From Paracoccaceae bacterium (GTDB taxonomy: Bacteria > Pseudomonadota > Alphaproteobacteria > Rhodobacterales > Rhodobacteraceae), in the NCBI GenBank assembly GCA_020425125.1, contig JAGQRV010000008.1:64776-108989 (forward strand): DNA of 44,214 nucleotides, in the 5' to 3' direction. The position numbers and the translations under genes are program-made. Positions 43,809 through 44,214 of this stretch are shown here, in pieces. A model generated the notes under the pieces. That model saw nothing but the letters and a program-made list of their open reading frames with translations. It was not told the origin of the DNA and did not search any database. Numbering within the stretch: position 1 is the stretch's first letter; every line of letters starts with the position of its first letter.

Positions 43809-43850
43809 ATTTCTCGGACCTGCAAGCATCAGACCCTACGGAGCATGACG

Positions 43851-44214
43851 ATGACCCAGATGACCGGCGCCAGGATGGTGGTTAAAGCCCTCAGGGACCA
43901 GGGCGTCGACGTGGTGTTCGGCTATCCGGGCGGGGCGGTACTACCGATCTATGACGAACTGTTCCAGCAGAACGACATCCGCCACATTCTGGTCCGCCAC
44001 GAACAGGGCGCGGTCCACGCTGCGGAAGGCTATGCCCGCTCCACCGGCAAGGTCGGCGTTGCGATCGTCACGTCGGGCCCCGGCGCGACGAATGCCGTCA
44101 CCGGTCTGACCGACGCACTCATGGATTCGATCCCCGTCGTCGTCCTCTCGGGCCAGGTTCCGACCTTCCTGATCGGCAACGACGCCTTTCAGGAGGCCGA
44201 TACCGTCGGCATCA
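43851..44214 (+). CDS. ilvB: Acetolactate synthase large subunit, N-terminal part (3' truncated by window)
   Basis: The first ~121 codons of the thiamine-diphosphate enzyme that condenses pyruvate, starting valine, leucine and isoleucine synthesis. The TPP-binding N-terminal domain is clear: [15 protein letters not shown], the catalytic glutamate in [31 protein letters not shown], and [24 protein letters not shown] 43851 has GGAG 7 bases upstream; the in-frame ATG 43845 is too close to it. It could equally be named ilvI; the symbol follows the common alphaproteobacterial use. Expression is governed by the attenuator just upstream. Confidence 0.95.
   Translation, partial: MTQMTGARMVVKALRDQGVDVVFGYPGGAVLPIYDELFQQNDIRHILVRHEQGAVHAAEGYARSTGKVGVAIVTSGPGATNAVTGLTDALMDSIPVVVLSGQVPTFLIGNDAFQEADTVGI

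Overview
The window is high-GC DNA with dense, co-directional, often overlapping genes. It looks like a chromosomal segment of an alphaproteobacterium of the Rhodobacterales (Paracoccaceae/Rhodobacteraceae). Support comes from the phaZ / phaC-phaP-phaR cluster with CTGC-N3-GCAG PhaR operators, the B12-dependent class II NrdJ, ThyX, the YqaA-DsbB pair next to Usg and GyrA, and an ilv attenuator of alphaproteobacterial type. No tRNA, rRNA, CRISPR array or intact insertion sequence was seen. Assignment is at family level and rests on gene content only.

Layout. 1-2924: the 3' end of ettA, then a scarred interval. It holds an AT-richer two-TM SLATT/DUF4231-like gene, a REP-associated transposase remnant, a lipocalin (blc), and degenerate second copies of the ettA tail and of the tail of the Yip1-like gene. 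3022-5748: small stress or housekeeping genes (cold-shock protein, a winged-helix/RMF-like fusion, an unknown protein, a GYD protein, a TerB-like protein). 5773-16284: a ten-gene amine or amino-compound cluster, comprising a polar-amino-acid ABC transporter (ATPase, binding protein, two permeases), two glutamine-synthetase-like ligases around a class I amidotransferase, a PuuB-like FAD oxidase, a DegT-family PLP aminotransferase, and a convergent LysR regulator. The logic is that of the gamma-glutamyl amine pathway, but no aldehyde dehydrogenase is present and a DegT enzyme sits at the end. 16340-20894: the polyhydroxyalkanoate locus (phaR, phaP, phaC on minus, phaZ divergent) with visible operators and a terminator. 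20866-25758: a translationally coupled operon of two alpha/beta hydrolases and a methyltransferase, an ArsR-AHSA1 fusion regulator with its operator, a second methyltransferase and a CBS-domain protein. 25859-34874: a periplasmic YtcJ-like amidohydrolase, thrS, an ArsC/YffB-like protein, a second cold-shock gene, thyX, glyoxalase I, an LdtR-like MarR regulator, sdhE with an XRE regulator, and an aspartate aminotransferase. 35174-44214: nrdJ with a NrdR-type box, yqaA-dsbB, usg, gyrA, and the start of the acetolactate synthase gene behind a complete leader-peptide attenuator.

The most notable non-genic signals are: (i) two intergenic arrays of four TCCGAY boxes at exactly 11-bp spacing, each ending 13-14 bp before a TTGNCA element and upstream of cspA and thrS; (ii) the ilv attenuator, with a short leader peptide rich in Leu/Val/Ile codons and a 10-bp antiterminator overlapping the terminator arm; (iii) PhaR operators placed between and beside the phaP promoter boxes; (iv) the duplicated ettA/Yip1 junction. 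The strongest candidate for an undescribed enzyme system is the two-ligase amine cluster ending in the DegT aminotransferase.
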